From: Oxalobacteraceae bacterium | GTDB lineage: Bacteria; Pseudomonadota; Gammaproteobacteria; Burkholderiales; Burkholderiaceae_D | NCBI GenBank assembly: GCA_027490465.1 | Contig: JAIXXZ010000074.1 | Location: 36,065 to 100,064 of the forward strand | DNA length: 64,000 nucleotides | Direction: 5' to 3' | Shown here: positions 14,672-25,605 of the stretch, in pieces | How positions within the stretch are numbered: position 1 is the stretch's first letter | Layout: every line of letters starts with the position of its first letter | Made by a program: the position numbers and the translations under genes | The notes under the pieces: generated by a model | Databases searched by the model: none | What the model saw: only the letters and a program-made list of their open reading frames with translations | What the model was told of the DNA's origin: nothing

Positions 14672-16135
14672 ATGGGAAAAGTCACCGGTTTTCTGGAATA
14701 TCAGCGACTGCAAGAGGCGAGCGAAGCACCGCAGTCGCGTACCAAGCATTACAAGGAGTTCATGCTGCATTTGTCGGATGCGGACGCCAAAGTGCAAGGC
14801 GCGCGTTGCATGGATTGCGGTATCCCTTTCTGCAATAGCGGCTGTCCGGTCAACAACATCATTCCTGACTGGAATGACCTTGTCTATCACGGCAATTACC
14901 GCGAAGCGCTCGACACGCTGCACTCGACCAACAACTTCCCCGAGTTCACGGGACGCATCTGTCCTGCGCCCTGTGAAGCTGCCTGCACGCTGGGTATCAA
15001 CGATGATCCGGTGGGTATCAAGTCCATCGAGCACTTCATCATCGACAAGGGTTGGGAAAACGGTTGGGTCGTGCCGCAGCCAGCCAAAGCCAAAACCGGC
15101 AAGAAAATAGCAGTCGTCGGCTCGGGCCCTGCAGGCATGGCCGCTGCGCAGCAGCTCGCGCGCGTGGGTCATGACGTCACGGTGTTCGAGAAGAATGACC
15201 GTGTCGGTGGCCTGCTGCGTTACGGCATTCCTGACTTCAAGATGGAAAAGTCGCATATTGATCGCCGCGTGGAGCAAATGCAGGCCGAGGGCGTGACTTT
15301 CCGCACCGGCGTGCTGGTTGGCAAGGACTTCCCGGCCGACATCATGAATCTCGCCAAGGAGACCGTATCGCCAGAGCAGCTGAAAAAAGAATTCGATGCC
15401 GTCATCATCGCGGGTGGGTCCGAAGTGCCACGCGATTTGCCGGTGCCCGGACGCGAGCTGCAGGGTGTTCACTACGCAATGGAATTCCTGCCTCAGCAAA
15501 ATCGCGTGAATGCCGGTGACAAGCTCAAGGAACAGATCATGGCCACTGGCAAGCATGTGGTCGTTATTGGCGGTGGCGATACGGGTTCGGATTGTGTCGG
15601 TACGTCCAATCGGCATGGCGCGGCTTCGGTCATCCAATTCGAATTGCTGCCGCAGCCACCCGAAGTCGAAAACAAACCCCTGGTCTGGCCTTATTGGCCC
15701 ACCAAGCTGCGCACCTCGTCATCGCATGAAGAGGGCTGCGAGCGCGATTGGGCGGTGGCCACCAAACGTCTCGAAGGCAAGGACGGTAAAGTGGAAAAAC
15801 TGATCGCCGCTCGCGTGGAATGGAAGGACGGCAAGATGCAGGAAGTGCCGGGTTCGGAGTTCGAACTCAAGGCCGATCTGGTGCTGCTGGCCATGGGCTT
15901 CGTTTCGCCAGTGAACACGATCATCAACGCCTTTGGTATCGACAAGGATGCCCGTGGTAACGCCAAAGCCGCCACCGACGGTGAGGGCTGCTATCAGACC
16001 TCCGATCCCCAGGTGTTTGCTGCTGGTGATATGCGCCGCGGTCAATCGCTGGTGGTGTGGGCGATACGCGAAGGTCGACAGTGCGCACGCGCTGTGGATG
16101 AATTCCTGATGGGTGCTTCCGTACTGCCGCGCTGA
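14672..16135 (+). CDS. gltD: Glutamate synthase (NADPH), small subunit
   Basis: GltD oxidises NADPH on FAD and passes electrons through iron-sulfur clusters to GltB. It has 487 residues, the usual length. Cluster cysteines are seen at 46-58 ([15 protein letters not shown]) and in [14 protein letters not shown] near 92-105. The FAD-binding Rossmann motif [15 protein letters not shown] lies near 148-162, and a second nucleotide motif, [12 protein letters not shown], comes later. AAGG precedes the ATG. It ends before a strong terminator, so gltB-gltD is probably a two-gene operon. Confidence 0.97.
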   Translation: MGKVTGFLEYQRLQEASEAPQSRTKHYKEFMLHLSDADAKVQGARCMDCGIPFCNSGCPVNNIIPDWNDLVYHGNYREALDTLHSTNNFPEFTGRICPAPCEAACTLGINDDPVGIKSIEHFIIDKGWENGWVVPQPAKAKTGKKIAVVGSGPAGMAAAQQLARVGHDVTVFEKNDRVGGLLRYGIPDFKMEKSHIDRRVEQMQAEGVTFRTGVLVGKDFPADIMNLAKETVSPEQLKKEFDAVIIAGGSEVPRDLPVPGRELQGVHYAMEFLPQQNRVNAGDKLKEQIMATGKHVVVIGGGDTGSDCVGTSNRHGAASVIQFELLPQPPEVENKPLVWPYWPTKLRTSSSHEEGCERDWAVATKRLEGKDGKVEKLIAARVEWKDGKMQEVPGSEFELKADLVLLAMGFVSPVNTIINAFGIDKDARGNAKAATDGEGCYQTSDPQVFAAGDMRRGQSLVVWAIREGRQCARAVDEFLMGASVLPR

Positions 16136-16160
16136 CAGACTGTTGTTGTCGAGCACACTA

Positions 16161-16190
16161 CAAATGCCCCTTGCGGGCATTTGTTTTTTG
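16161..16190 (+). terminator. Rho-independent terminator after gltD
   Basis: A 9-bp perfect stem, CAAATGCCC (16161-16169) with GGGCATTTG (16175-16183), has a 5-base loop and is followed by TTTTTT. It lies 25 bp after the gltD stop and separates glutamate synthase from the mla genes. Confidence 0.88.
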
Positions 16191-16278
16191 CAATGTTATT
16201 CTTCGGGATGTTTGAATTGCGACCGGAAATTATCTGGCTTGCACTACAATCCTCCTCCCGTCTTATTTTTCTTCGCTC

Positions 16279-17082
16279 GTGCCCAACCTCGTCGACATTC
16301 ATGATCTGCACTTCGGCTACGGCGACCGGCTGATCCTGTCCGGTCTGAGCATGGAGTTCCACCGCGGGAAAGTGATTGCGATCATGGGTGGCTCTGGTTC
16401 TGGCAAGACCACGGTACTGCGTCTGATAGGTGGCCAGTTGCGGGCACAATCAGGAAGCGTCACCGTGGAAGGGCAGGAGGTGTCGTCGCTGAGCCTGGAT
16501 GCTCTGTATCGCATGCGCCGACGCATGGGCATGCTGTTTCAGCATGGCGCGCTGTTTACCGATCTGTCGGTCTTCGACAACGTCGCTTTTCCCTTGCGCG
16601 AAAATACAGCCCTGCCTGAGGTGATGATTCGTGACCTGGTCCTGCTCAAGCTTCATGCAGTCGGCCTGTCGAATGCCGCGTCACTGAAGCCCGCCGAGAT
16701 CTCCGGCGGCATGGCCAGACGCGTGGCATTGGCCAGAGCGGTCGCCCTGGATCCACAGCTGATCATGTACGACGAACCTTTTGCGGGTCTCGATCCGATT
16801 TCCATGGGCGTGATCGCCAATCTGATACGCAAGCTCAATGATGCGCTGGGATCGACAACGATTCTGGTGTCTCATGATGTGCATGAATCTTTCATGATTG
16901 CCGATTATGTGTATTTCCTCTCCCAGGGCCGGATCGTCGCGCATGGCTCGCCGGCACAGATGATGGCCTCGGACGATCCTTATGTGAAGCAATTCGTGCA
17001 TGCACAGGCCGATGGCCCGGTGCCGTTTCATTATCCTGGACGCTCGATTACCGAGCAGCTTGGTGTGGCAGGGCGGCCATGA
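16279..17082 (+). CDS. mlaF: MlaF, ATPase of the phospholipid transport ABC system
   Basis: MlaF powers the MlaFEDB inner-membrane complex, which moves phospholipids between the two membranes to keep the outer leaflet asymmetric. The 267-residue ABC ATPase has Walker A GGSGSGKTT near 37-45. The signature is EISGGMARRVALARA, with GGMARR in place of GGQ as is typical of MlaF-type ATPases, followed by DEPFAGLDP. The start is GTG 16279 (MPNLVDIHDLHFGYG). Its last four bases overlap mlaE. First gene of mlaFEDACB. Confidence 0.95.
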   Translation: MPNLVDIHDLHFGYGDRLILSGLSMEFHRGKVIAIMGGSGSGKTTVLRLIGGQLRAQSGSVTVEGQEVSSLSLDALYRMRRRMGMLFQHGALFTDLSVFDNVAFPLRENTALPEVMIRDLVLLKLHAVGLSNAASLKPAEISGGMARRVALARAVALDPQLIMYDEPFAGLDPISMGVIANLIRKLNDALGSTTILVSHDVHESFMIADYVYFLSQGRIVAHGSPAQMMASDDPYVKQFVHAQADGPVPFHYPGRSITEQLGVAGRP

Positions 17083-17858
17083 TGCTGGACGGACTGGCCC
17101 GCATCGGCAGCAACGTACGGCTCGGCCTTGCGGCGCTGGGCGTGTCAGCGCGCACATTTGTCTCCCTGGTGGCCGCTACCGGTTCGCTGTGGCGCAGGCC
17201 ACGCCTGGTTAGCGATCAGGTGCATTTCATCGGTAACTATTCGCTGGTGATCATTGCAGTTTCAGGTTTGTTTGTCGGTTTCGTGCTGGGCTTGCAGGGG
17301 TACTACACGCTCAATAAATACGGCTCCGAGCAGGCGCTGGGTTTGCTGGTTGCCTTGTCCCTGATTCGCGAACTGGGACCGGTCGTCACCGCCTTGTTGT
17401 TCGCGGGCCGCGCTGGCACGTCGCTGACCGCTGAGATTGGTCTGATGAAAGCCACTGAGCAGCTGAGTGCGATGGAGATGATGGCGGTCGATCCCATGCG
17501 TCGGGTACTGGCGCCCCGGTTTCTGGCCGGCGTGATTGCGATGCCGGTGCTGGCCGCCATTTTCAGTGCCGTGGGTGTGCTGGGCGGTTATATTGTGGGT
17601 GTGCGGCTGATTGGCGTGGACGAAGGCGCTTTCTGGTCGCAGATGCAGGCGGGTGTGGATGTCTGGGCTGATGTGGCCAACGGCGTGATCAAGAGTGCCG
17701 TGTTTGGGGTGGCGGTGACCTACATCGCGCTCTACGAAGGCTACTGCGCGGCGCCCACCCCCGAGGGCGTGGCGCGTGCTACCACCCGCACGGTCGTGAT
17801 TGGTTCATTGATGGTGCTGTGGCTGGACTTCCTGCTCACGGCGCTGATGTTTTCCTGA
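17079..17858 (+). CDS. mlaE: MlaE, permease of the phospholipid transport ABC system
   Basis: MlaE is the membrane subunit of the Mla ABC complex. The 259-residue protein has about five or six hydrophobic segments. It carries typical MlaE family sequence: SLIRELGPVVTALLFAGRAG followed by TSLTAEIGLMKATEQLSAM, and later VTYIALYEG. It overlaps mlaF by four bases (ATGA) and mlaD starts seven bases after its stop, consistent with tight co-expression. Confidence 0.95.
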   Translation: MMLDGLARIGSNVRLGLAALGVSARTFVSLVAATGSLWRRPRLVSDQVHFIGNYSLVIIAVSGLFVGFVLGLQGYYTLNKYGSEQALGLLVALSLIRELGPVVTALLFAGRAGTSLTAEIGLMKATEQLSAMEMMAVDPMRRVLAPRFLAGVIAMPVLAAIFSAVGVLGGYIVGVRLIGVDEGAFWSQMQAGVDVWADVANGVIKSAVFGVAVTYIALYEGYCAAPTPEGVARATTRTVVIGSLMVLWLDFLLTALMFS

Positions 17859-17865
17859 GGCAAAG

Positions 17866-18345
17866 ATGCAACGCAAATCTCTCGATATCTGGGTGGGGCT
17901 GTTCGTGCTGCTGGGTGCACTCGCCGTCATGTTTTTGGCGCTCAAGGTGGGCAACATGAGCTCCATGAGTTTCGGACCCAGCTATACCGTCATCGCGCGT
18001 TTTGACAATATCGGTGGTCTCAAGCCTCGTGCACCCGTTAAGAGTGCCGGCGTGGTGGTTGGGCGTGTGGAATCCATTGCCTTCAATGACAAGACCTTTC
18101 AGGCGCAGGTGACTTTGCGATTGCAGGGTGAGGTTCAGTTTCCCAAGGACAGTTCGGCAAAGATTCTGACGTCGGGTTTGCTGGGTGAGCAGTACATCGG
18201 TATTGAGCCTGGCGGTGACGATAAAAATTTTGCAGAGGGCGACCGCATCAAGAGCACGCAATCAGCCATCGTGCTGGAAAATCTCATCAGCCAGTTCTTG
18301 TTCAGCAAGGCGGCTGACAGCAGCGCTGAGGGGAAGAACAAATGA
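17866..18345 (+). CDS. mlaD: MlaD, MCE-domain lipid-binding subunit
   Basis: MlaD forms the periplasmic hexameric ring attached to MlaFE through which lipids pass. The 159-residue protein has one N-terminal membrane segment (about residues 8-28, LFVLLGALAVMFLALKVG). One MCE domain follows (about 38-115), with FDNIGGLKPRAPVKSAGVVV and later LTSGLLGEQYIGIE. The stop overlaps the mlaA start by four bases. Confidence 0.94.
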   Translation: MQRKSLDIWVGLFVLLGALAVMFLALKVGNMSSMSFGPSYTVIARFDNIGGLKPRAPVKSAGVVVGRVESIAFNDKTFQAQVTLRLQGEVQFPKDSSAKILTSGLLGEQYIGIEPGGDDKNFAEGDRIKSTQSAIVLENLISQFLFSKAADSSAEGKNK

Positions 18346-19064
18346 GCAGGTCAAAGGCTATAACGAGATGGATGACCATCGTGCTGATGACCGCGTTGCT
18401 CACCGCTTGTGCGAGTCTGCCCTCGGGCTCCACGGCAGATCCGCGCGACCCGTTCGAGCGCTACAACCGAGCGATGTTCAGCTTCAACCAGACGGTTGAT
18501 GACAAGGTACTCAAGCCGGTGGCTACGGGCTATGTGAATGTGATTCCTTCGATGATACGCACCGCGATTGGCAATTTTTTCGGCAATATCGGTGATGTGT
18601 GGACTGCGGTAAATAATTATCTGCAAGGCAAGCCTCGTGAGGGCACCAGCGATGTCGCGCGTGTTGTGTTGAATTCCACATTTGGCATTGTCGGATTGAT
18701 TGACGTGGCCACGCCGGCGGGTTTGGTTCAGCACGGTGAAGATTTTGGTCAGACGCTGGGTGTCTGGGGTGTGAAATCAGGCCCTTATCTGGTTCTGCCG
18801 ATTCTGGGTGCCAGTACGGTGCGCGATGGCTTGGCCCGGACTCTGGATCTGTATGCAGATCCGATCACTCAGATCGACAGTGCTCGCGTGCAGAATAGTG
18901 CGAGAGCGCTGCGTCTTGTGGATGATCGTGCTGCTTTGCTGGATTCCACGCGCATGATGGAAGATGCGGCCCTCGACCCCTATCTGTTCGTCCGAGATGC
19001 TTATTTGCAACGACGCGAGAGCCGGGTCAGAGATGGCAAGTCTGACCAGGGAGAGGCTGAATAA
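18342..19064 (+). CDS. mlaA: MlaA (VacJ), outer-membrane lipoprotein of the Mla pathway
   Basis: MlaA extracts mislocalised phospholipids from the outer leaflet and hands them to MlaC. The protein has 240 residues with a lipobox LLTAC (C23 lipidated). Conserved core sequences are DPFERYNRAMFSFNQ, FFGNIGDVWTAVNNYLQGK, and DFGQTLGVWGVKSGPYLVLP. Placement of mlaA inside the mla run is common in beta- but not in gammaproteobacteria. The last codons (GEAE and stop TAA) lie inside the left end of the repeat element at 19046, so the native C-terminus was probably replaced. Confidence 0.93.
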   Translation: MSRSKAITRWMTIVLMTALLTACASLPSGSTADPRDPFERYNRAMFSFNQTVDDKVLKPVATGYVNVIPSMIRTAIGNFFGNIGDVWTAVNNYLQGKPREGTSDVARVVLNSTFGIVGLIDVATPAGLVQHGEDFGQTLGVWGVKSGPYLVLPILGASTVRDGLARTLDLYADPITQIDSARVQNSARALRLVDDRAALLDSTRMMEDAALDPYLFVRDAYLQRRESRVRDGKSDQGEAE

Positions 19065-19183
19065 GTCCCCTTTTGATGGCGAGTCAGCGCAGCTGCGCGG
19101 CCGGGTGATGAAAAATCAGGAGCCTGGCGCCATTTTCCTCGCCGAAAAATTTCCGCTGTCTTTTGATCACTGCTTCCCTAGCC
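19046..19183 (+). repeat. MITE-like repeat element, copy 2 (overlaps mlaA end)
   Basis: About 138 bp. The left end, CCAGGGAGAGGCTGAATAAG, and the right end, GATCACTGCTTCCCTAGCC, form the same imperfect inverted repeat as at 3937 and 53531. The interior block TTTTGATGGCGAGTCAGCGC aligns with TTTTATGGCGAGCCAGCGT of copy 1. The left end supplies the mlaA stop codon. The element opens a 238-bp gap between mlaA and mlaC in an otherwise tightly packed operon. Confidence 0.7.
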
Positions 19184-19302
19184 AGTTCCAGCGGCTGTGA
19201 TGGAGTTGCAACGGTTTTTGGCGATTCGTGCTTGCTTTGGTTATCATCTGCTCATGACCCCGAGCGCCGATGGGCTTTCAATCCCGACATTGCCAATAAT
19301 TT

Positions 19303-19950
19303 ATGAAATTCTTTAAAACACTGCCCGCCTGTTTCGCCCTGCTGTTGCTCTTCACTGCCGCGAGTGCCAGCGCGCAGCAAGAAGCACCAGACGCTCTGGT
19401 CAAGCGCATCAGTCAGGAAATTCTGGATCTGGCGAAAACCGATCAGCAAATACAGGCGGGTAATCAGCAGCGCATCATGGAAGTGGTGCAGTCCAAAATT
19501 ATTCCTCATGTGGATTTTCAGCGGATGACAGCAATGGCCTCGGGTCGTTTCTGGCGTGAGGCCACTCCGGAACAGCAAGCCGCGCTGACCACCGAATTCC
19601 GGCTGCTATTGATCCACACCTATTCCGGCGCGATTACGCAGATTCGTAATCAGAGGCTGGATTTCAAGCCTTTACGGGCAGACCCTAACGATACGGAAGT
19701 CGAGGTCAGAACCAGCGTGGTGCAGGCGCGCGGTGAGGCCATGCAGCTTAACTATCGGCTTGAGAAAACGGCGACTGGCTGGAAGATTTATGACGTGAAT
19801 ATCCTCGGCGCCTGGCTGGTGGAGACCTACAAAGGCAGCTTTGCCACCGAAATCGGCAAGGGTGGTATCGACGGCCTGATCAAGACACTGGCAGACCGCA
19901 ATCGGCGGCTGGCTGCAGTTCCTCCCAAGCCGCCCGCCGGAAAAAGCTGA
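19303..19950 (+). CDS. mlaC: MlaC, periplasmic phospholipid-binding protein
   Basis: MlaC shuttles phospholipids across the periplasm between MlaA and MlaFEDB. The 215-residue protein has a clear signal peptide (MKFFKTLPACFALLLLF, cleavage after SASA near residue 24). The Tol-Tam/MlaC fold follows, with DFQRMTAMASGRFWREATPEQ and GWKIYDVNILGAWLVETYK. It lies 238 bp after mlaA, separated by the repeat element. TTGGCG (19218-19223) and TTATCA (19241-19246) spaced by 17 bp could give it a promoter of its own. mlaB follows three bases after the stop. Confidence 0.93.
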   Translation: MKFFKTLPACFALLLLFTAASASAQQEAPDALVKRISQEILDLAKTDQQIQAGNQQRIMEVVQSKIIPHVDFQRMTAMASGRFWREATPEQQAALTTEFRLLLIHTYSGAITQIRNQRLDFKPLRADPNDTEVEVRTSVVQARGEAMQLNYRLEKTATGWKIYDVNILGAWLVETYKGSFATEIGKGGIDGLIKTLADRNRRLAAVPPKPPAGKS

Positions 19951-19953
19951 GGC

Positions 19954-20229
19954 ATGACGTATTTCCCGATCTCACTCACGATGCAGGATGCGGCCAGTGG
20001 ACTGCAGCCGGGGCTGGATGCGATTCGCAACGGCGCTGCCGAAATCGATCTTTCGCGTTTGGAGCGTTTTGATTCTGCCGCAGTGGCAGCTCTGCTGGTA
20101 TGGCGTCGCGCGGCACAGTCGGCTGGCCTCTCGCTGCGCATAGCGAGTGTTCCCGCGGGCCTGCAAAGCCTCGCAAATTTGTACGGTGTCACTGAGCTGC
20201 TGGAGAGCCGAGCTTCAGCTACGCAATAG
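19954..20229 (+). CDS. mlaB: MlaB, STAS-domain subunit
   Basis: MlaB is the small cytoplasmic STAS protein that stabilises and activates MlaF. The 91-residue protein shows the STAS core IDLSRLERFDSAAVAALLVW, with the conserved serine after FD, and ends NLYGVTELLESRASATQ. It starts three bases after mlaC, and its end touches a degenerate repeat element. It completes the mlaFEDACB set. Confidence 0.9.
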   Translation: MTYFPISLTMQDAASGLQPGLDAIRNGAAEIDLSRLERFDSAAVAALLVWRRAAQSAGLSLRIASVPAGLQSLANLYGVTELLESRASATQ

Positions 20230-20330
20230 GCGCATCAAGCCTGAAATTTTTGTGGGCGAGAAATGATGCCAAACCTCTGATCTTCCAGGGCGCCGCACAG
20301 CAGAGCTACGCTAGCCTGCCCCGTCGCGCA
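20229..20330 (-). repeat. Possible degenerate copy of the MITE-like element
   Basis: Read on the minus strand this stretch contains GCTAGCGTAGCT, GTGCGGCGCC, AAGATCAGAGG and CACAAAAATTTCAGGCTTG, in the same order as similar blocks of the copy at 3937-4077. The left terminal inverted repeat is missing and the right one is weak. It may be a truncated old copy, or the likeness may be chance. It lies directly after mlaB. Confidence 0.42.
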
Positions 20331-20379
20331 GATTTGCTGGAGGCATCCTCAAGTTACCGTTACCACTCGGAAAATCCCC

Positions 20380-20385
20380 TATAAT
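20380..20385 (+). promoter_or_regulatory. Putative -10 box before the ABC-2 transporter genes
   Basis: A perfect TATAAT lies 56 bases before the chosen ATG of the ATPase gene. No good TTGACA is seen at 17 bp; TTACCA and TTACCG lie at 14 and 20 bp. It could drive the long run from the ABC transporter through murA and his. Confidence 0.4.
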
Positions 20386-20441
20386 CAATGACTTTGCGCC
20401 GCCACCGGGCGGCGCGTTGTATTTTTACCTTTCCTGCCACC

Positions 20442-21353
20442 ATGGCCGCCATCCAGATTGATCAAGTCAAAAAGCGCTTCGGCACCTTGCAGGCGCTGGG
20501 CGGCGTATCGCTGGAGATTGCCGAAGGCGAGTTCTTTGGCTTGCTGGGCCCGAACGGTGCCGGCAAAACGACCCTGATTTCCATCATCGCCGGGCTCTCG
20601 CGCGCAGATGAAGGCCATGTGAGCATTCATGGCCATGATGTCGTCTCAGACTACCGCCGTGCGCGCCAGTGCATCGGTGTGGTGCCGCAGGAGTTGGTCT
20701 TCGATCCTTTCTTCACGGTGCGTGAAACGCTGCGCATGCAGTCCGGCTACTTCGGCATTCGCGACAACGATGCCTGGATTGATGAGGTGATGCACAACCT
20801 CGACCTCACGTCCAAGGCCGATAGCAATATGCGCTCCCTGTCCGGTGGGATGAAGCGCCGCGTACTGGTTGCGCAGGCGCTGGTACACAAGCCGCCGGTC
20901 ATCATGCTCGATGAACCGACCGCGGGTGTGGATGTGGAATTGCGCCAGACCTTGTGGAATTTCATTGGCCGTCTCAACCGCGAGGGTCACACCGTGGTGC
21001 TGACGACGCACTATCTGGAAGAGGCACAGGCCTTGTGCAATCGCATTGCCATGCTCAAGGCCGGCAAGGTGGTGGCGCTGGATTCCACCGCCGCACTAAT
21101 CCGCCGGATATCAGGTTCTCAGCTGGTGGTGCGCCTTGCCGAAGGCAGCCTGCCGCCCTCACTCGCACATCTGGTCTCTCATCCGGAGAATGCGTCGTCT
21201 CAAGGACAGTACACCTTGCGTGTGAATCACCATGAGGAGGTTGAACCGATGCTGGCTGCGTTGCGCACATCGGGCGCAAAGCTTGAGGATCTTCAGCTGC
21301 ATCAGGCCGACCTGGAGGATGTGTTCATTCAGATTATGGGCAAATCATCATGA
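20442..21353 (+). CDS. ABC-2 type exporter, ATP-binding protein (YadG-like)
   Basis: This 303-residue ABC ATPase pairs with the downstream permease to form an ABC-2 type exporter. Walker A is GPNGAGKTT near 36-44. The signature is SLSGGMKRRVLVAQAL, followed by MLDEPTAGVDVELR and TTHYLEEAQALC, as in drug/polysaccharide-type ABC-2 ATPases. The start at ATG 20442 (MAAIQIDQVKKRFG) is preferred over the upstream in-frame ATG at 20388, which overlaps the putative promoter. It overlaps the permease by four bases. The substrate is unknown; the YadGH family has no firmly established one. Confidence 0.9.
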   Translation: MAAIQIDQVKKRFGTLQALGGVSLEIAEGEFFGLLGPNGAGKTTLISIIAGLSRADEGHVSIHGHDVVSDYRRARQCIGVVPQELVFDPFFTVRETLRMQSGYFGIRDNDAWIDEVMHNLDLTSKADSNMRSLSGGMKRRVLVAQALVHKPPVIMLDEPTAGVDVELRQTLWNFIGRLNREGHTVVLTTHYLEEAQALCNRIAMLKAGKVVALDSTAALIRRISGSQLVVRLAEGSLPPSLAHLVSHPENASSQGQYTLRVNHHEEVEPMLAALRTSGAKLEDLQLHQADLEDVFIQIMGKSS

Positions 21354-22105
21354 CGGGCTTTCAGACGCTGTTTTACAAAGAGCTGCTGCGCTTCTGGAAG
21401 GTGGCAACGCAGACACTGACGGCGCCCATTGTGACGGCGATGCTGTACCTGCTGATCTTTGGTCATGTACTTGAGGCGCATGTGCAGGTGTTTCCCGGCG
21501 TGTCCTACACCGCATTTCTGGTGCCGGGTCTGGTGATGATGAGTGTGTTGCAAAATGCATTTGCCAATTCATCGTCATCCCTGATCCAGTCCAAGATCAC
21601 CGGAAATCTGGTGTTTGTGTTGTTGGCCCCCTTGTCGCACTGGGAACTCTATGGCGCTTACGTACTGGCGGCGATGGTGCGCGGTTTGGCAGTGGGCGCT
21701 GGCGTGTTTCTGATCACCGTGTGGTTTGCAAAGCTCTCTTTTGTGGCGCCATTCTGGATATTGCTGTTCGCGCTGCTGGGCGCAGCGATTCTCGCTACCA
21801 TGGGTTTGTTGGCGGGGATCTGGGCCGAAAAATTCGATCAGCTGGCAGCCTTTCAGAATTTCCTGATCGTACCGGCGACTTTTCTGGCCGGCGTGTTTTA
21901 CTCGGTGCATTCGCTGCCGCCTTTCTGGCTGGCTGTGTCGCATGCGAACCCGTTTTTTTATATGATCGATGGCTTTCGTTATGGTTTCTTTGGCCATTCG
22001 GATGTACCGCCCACGACCAGTCTGCTGATCGTGGTGAGCTTTCTGGTTTTGCTTGCGGGTCTGGCGGTCAGGCTGCTCAAGCGTGGCTACAAACTTCGTC
22101 ACTGA
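21350..22105 (+). CDS. ABC-2 type exporter, permease (YadH-like)
   Basis: This 251-residue membrane protein has about six hydrophobic segments and starts MTGFQTLFYKELLRFWKV, typical of ABC-2 permeases, with an amphipathic N-terminal helix before the first segment. PLSHWELYGAYVLAAMVRGL and FYSVHSLPPFWLAVSHANPF are family-like loops. It overlaps its ATPase gene by four bases and is followed after 35 bp by the BolA-family gene ibaG. The substrate is not known. Confidence 0.9.
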   Translation: MTGFQTLFYKELLRFWKVATQTLTAPIVTAMLYLLIFGHVLEAHVQVFPGVSYTAFLVPGLVMMSVLQNAFANSSSSLIQSKITGNLVFVLLAPLSHWELYGAYVLAAMVRGLAVGAGVFLITVWFAKLSFVAPFWILLFALLGAAILATMGLLAGIWAEKFDQLAAFQNFLIVPATFLAGVFYSVHSLPPFWLAVSHANPFFYMIDGFRYGFFGHSDVPPTTSLLIVVSFLVLLAGLAVRLLKRGYKLRH

Positions 22106-22140
22106 TACCCAACTATTCATTTTTGTGCAAAGGCAAAATC

Positions 22141-23626
<1,486 letters not shown>

Positions 23627-23627
<1 letters not shown>

Positions 23628-24280
23628 TGAACCAAACGCTCACGCTGGCGCTTTCCAAAGGGCGCATCTTCGACGAGACCCTGCCGCTACTTGAAGCGGC
23701 CGGCATACACGTCACCGAAGATCCCGAGAAATCACGCAAGCTGATTCTGCCGACCAGCGACCCGCAGTTGCGTGTGGTGATCGTGCGGGCATCTGATGTC
23801 CCGACCTATGTGCAATATGGCGCAGCAGATTTTGGTGTTGCGGGTAAAGACGTACTGCTTGAGCACGGCGGTGAAGGCTTGTATCAGCCTGTTGATTTGC
23901 AGATCGCCAAATGCCGGATGTCGGTGGCAGTGCAGGCGGGTTTTGATTACGCCAGTGCCGTGCGTCAGGGTGCGCGTTTGCGCGTCGCGACCAAATATGT
24001 ACAGGTGGCGCGCGAACACTTCGCCGCCAAGGGCGTGCATGTAGATCTGATCAAACTCTACGGCTCCATGGAGCTCGGTCCGCTGGTGGGCTTGTCGGAT
24101 GCGATTGTCGATCTGGTTTCGACCGGCAGCACGCTGCGCGCCAATCATCTGGTTGAGGTGGAGCAGATCATGGAAATTTCATCACGTCTGGTCGTCAACC
24201 AGGCGGCGCTCAAGCTCAAGCGCGAAAAACTGCAACCTATCATTGATGCCTTTGCCAAGGCATCGCTTCGTGAAAAATAA
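23627..24280 (+). CDS. hisG: HisG, ATP phosphoribosyltransferase catalytic subunit (short form)
   Basis: HisG condenses ATP and PRPP in the first step of histidine synthesis. It has 217 residues, the short HisG(S) form without the C-terminal regulatory ACT-like domain. The sequence starts [20 protein letters not shown] and has the PRPP-loop region [14 protein letters not shown]. The short form is known to need HisZ for activity and feedback control; hisZ is not in this window. The start overlaps the murA stop by one base, and hisD begins four bases after its stop. Confidence 0.96.
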
Positions 24281-24284
24281 CATC

Positions 24285-25598
24285 ATGTCCGTAGTCATAC
24301 GCCAGCTCGATTCCGCCGACAAAGACTTTCAAGCCAAACTGATGGCGGTACTTGCTTTCGAGGCGTCGGAAGACGAAGCCATCGATCGTGCCGCTGCCAG
24401 CATCATTGCGGATGTGCGCCAGCGCGGCGATGCAGCGGTGCTTGAGTACACCCAGCGTTTCGATCATGTCGCCGCCACCAGCATGACAGCGCTCGAGATT
24501 CCGCGTGCGGCATTGCAGGCCGCACTGGCCAGTCTCGCGCCCGAGCGACGCGCTGCATTAACAGAGGCAGCAGATCGCGTGCGCAGCTATCACGAGCGTC
24601 AAAAGCAATCCTGCGGTTCGGATGGTTTTGCGTTCACCGAAGCCGATGGCACTGTGCTTGGACAAAAAGTCACGCCGCTGGATCGAGTTGGCATTTACGT
24701 CCCGGGTGGCAAAGCGGCGTATCCCTCGTCGGTGCTGATGAATGCCATTCCCGCCAAAGTCGCCGGCGTGGCCGAAGTCATCATGGTCGTGCCCACCCCC
24801 GATGGCGTACAAAATCCGCTGGTGCTGGCCGCGGCAGAAATTGCCGGTGTCGATCGCGTGTTCACGATAGGCGGCGCCCAAGCCGTTGCCGCGCTCGCGT
24901 ATGGCACGGCCACCATTCCTCAGGTCGACAAGATCGTTGGCCCCGGTAATGCCTATGTCGCGGCAGCCAAGCGCCGGGTGTTCGGCGTGGTCGGTATCGA
25001 TATGATTGCCGGTCCTTCCGAGATTCTGGTGCTGGCTGACGGCAGCACGGATCCTGACTGGGTCGCGATGGATTTGTTCTCTCAGGCTGAGCATGATGAG
25101 CTCGCACAATCCATTCTGGTTTGTCCCGATGCCGCTTATCTGGCGCGCGTGGCGGACAGCGTCAATCGCCAGCTGGACGACATGCCTCGCAAAGAAGTGA
25201 TTCGCACCTCGCTCACGAATCGCGGTGCGATGATCAAGGTGCGCGACATGGACGAAGCCTGCGACATCGCCAACCTGATCGCAGCGGAGCATCTGGAGAT
25301 TTCGGCGGCGGATCCAACGCATTGGGCTGACAAGATACGGCATGCCGGTGCGATGTTCCTCGGGCGCTACTCGTCTGAATCGCTGGGCGATTATTGCGCC
25401 GGTCCCAATCACGTACTGCCCACCTCACGCACGGCGCGCTTCTCTTCGCCGCTGGGTGTCTATGATTTTCAGAAGCGCTCGTCGATCTTGCATGTCAGCG
25501 AGGCAGGCGCGCAGACACTGGGGCGCATCGCAGCCGAGCTGGCTTATGGTGAAGGTCTGCAAGCGCATGCACGTTCCGCCGAATTCCGGATGAAATGA
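24285..25598 (+). CDS. hisD: HisD, histidinol dehydrogenase
   Basis: HisD oxidises histidinol to histidine in two NAD+-dependent steps with a bound zinc. The 437-residue protein shows [48 protein letters not shown] and the metal/catalytic region [14 protein letters not shown], ending in [23 protein letters not shown] 24285 ([10 protein letters not shown]) is chosen; the frame is open upstream, but only as an overlap inside hisG. Confidence 0.97.
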   Translation: MSVVIRQLDSADKDFQAKLMAVLAFEASEDEAIDRAAASIIADVRQRGDAAVLEYTQRFDHVAATSMTALEIPRAALQAALASLAPERRAALTEAADRVRSYHERQKQSCGSDGFAFTEADGTVLGQKVTPLDRVGIYVPGGKAAYPSSVLMNAIPAKVAGVAEVIMVVPTPDGVQNPLVLAAAEIAGVDRVFTIGGAQAVAALAYGTATIPQVDKIVGPGNAYVAAAKRRVFGVVGIDMIAGPSEILVLADGSTDPDWVAMDLFSQAEHDELAQSILVCPDAAYLARVADSVNRQLDDMPRKEVIRTSLTNRGAMIKVRDMDEACDIANLIAAEHLEISAADPTHWADKIRHAGAMFLGRYSSESLGDYCAGPNHVLPTSRTARFSSPLGVYDFQKRSSILHVSEAGAQTLGRIAAELAYGEGLQAHARSAEFRMK

Positions 25599-25605
25599 GC
25601 TTCCC

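Noticed and set aside
14606..15637. 343-residue open frame on the minus strand
   Set aside because: Antisense to gltD, no family resemblance.
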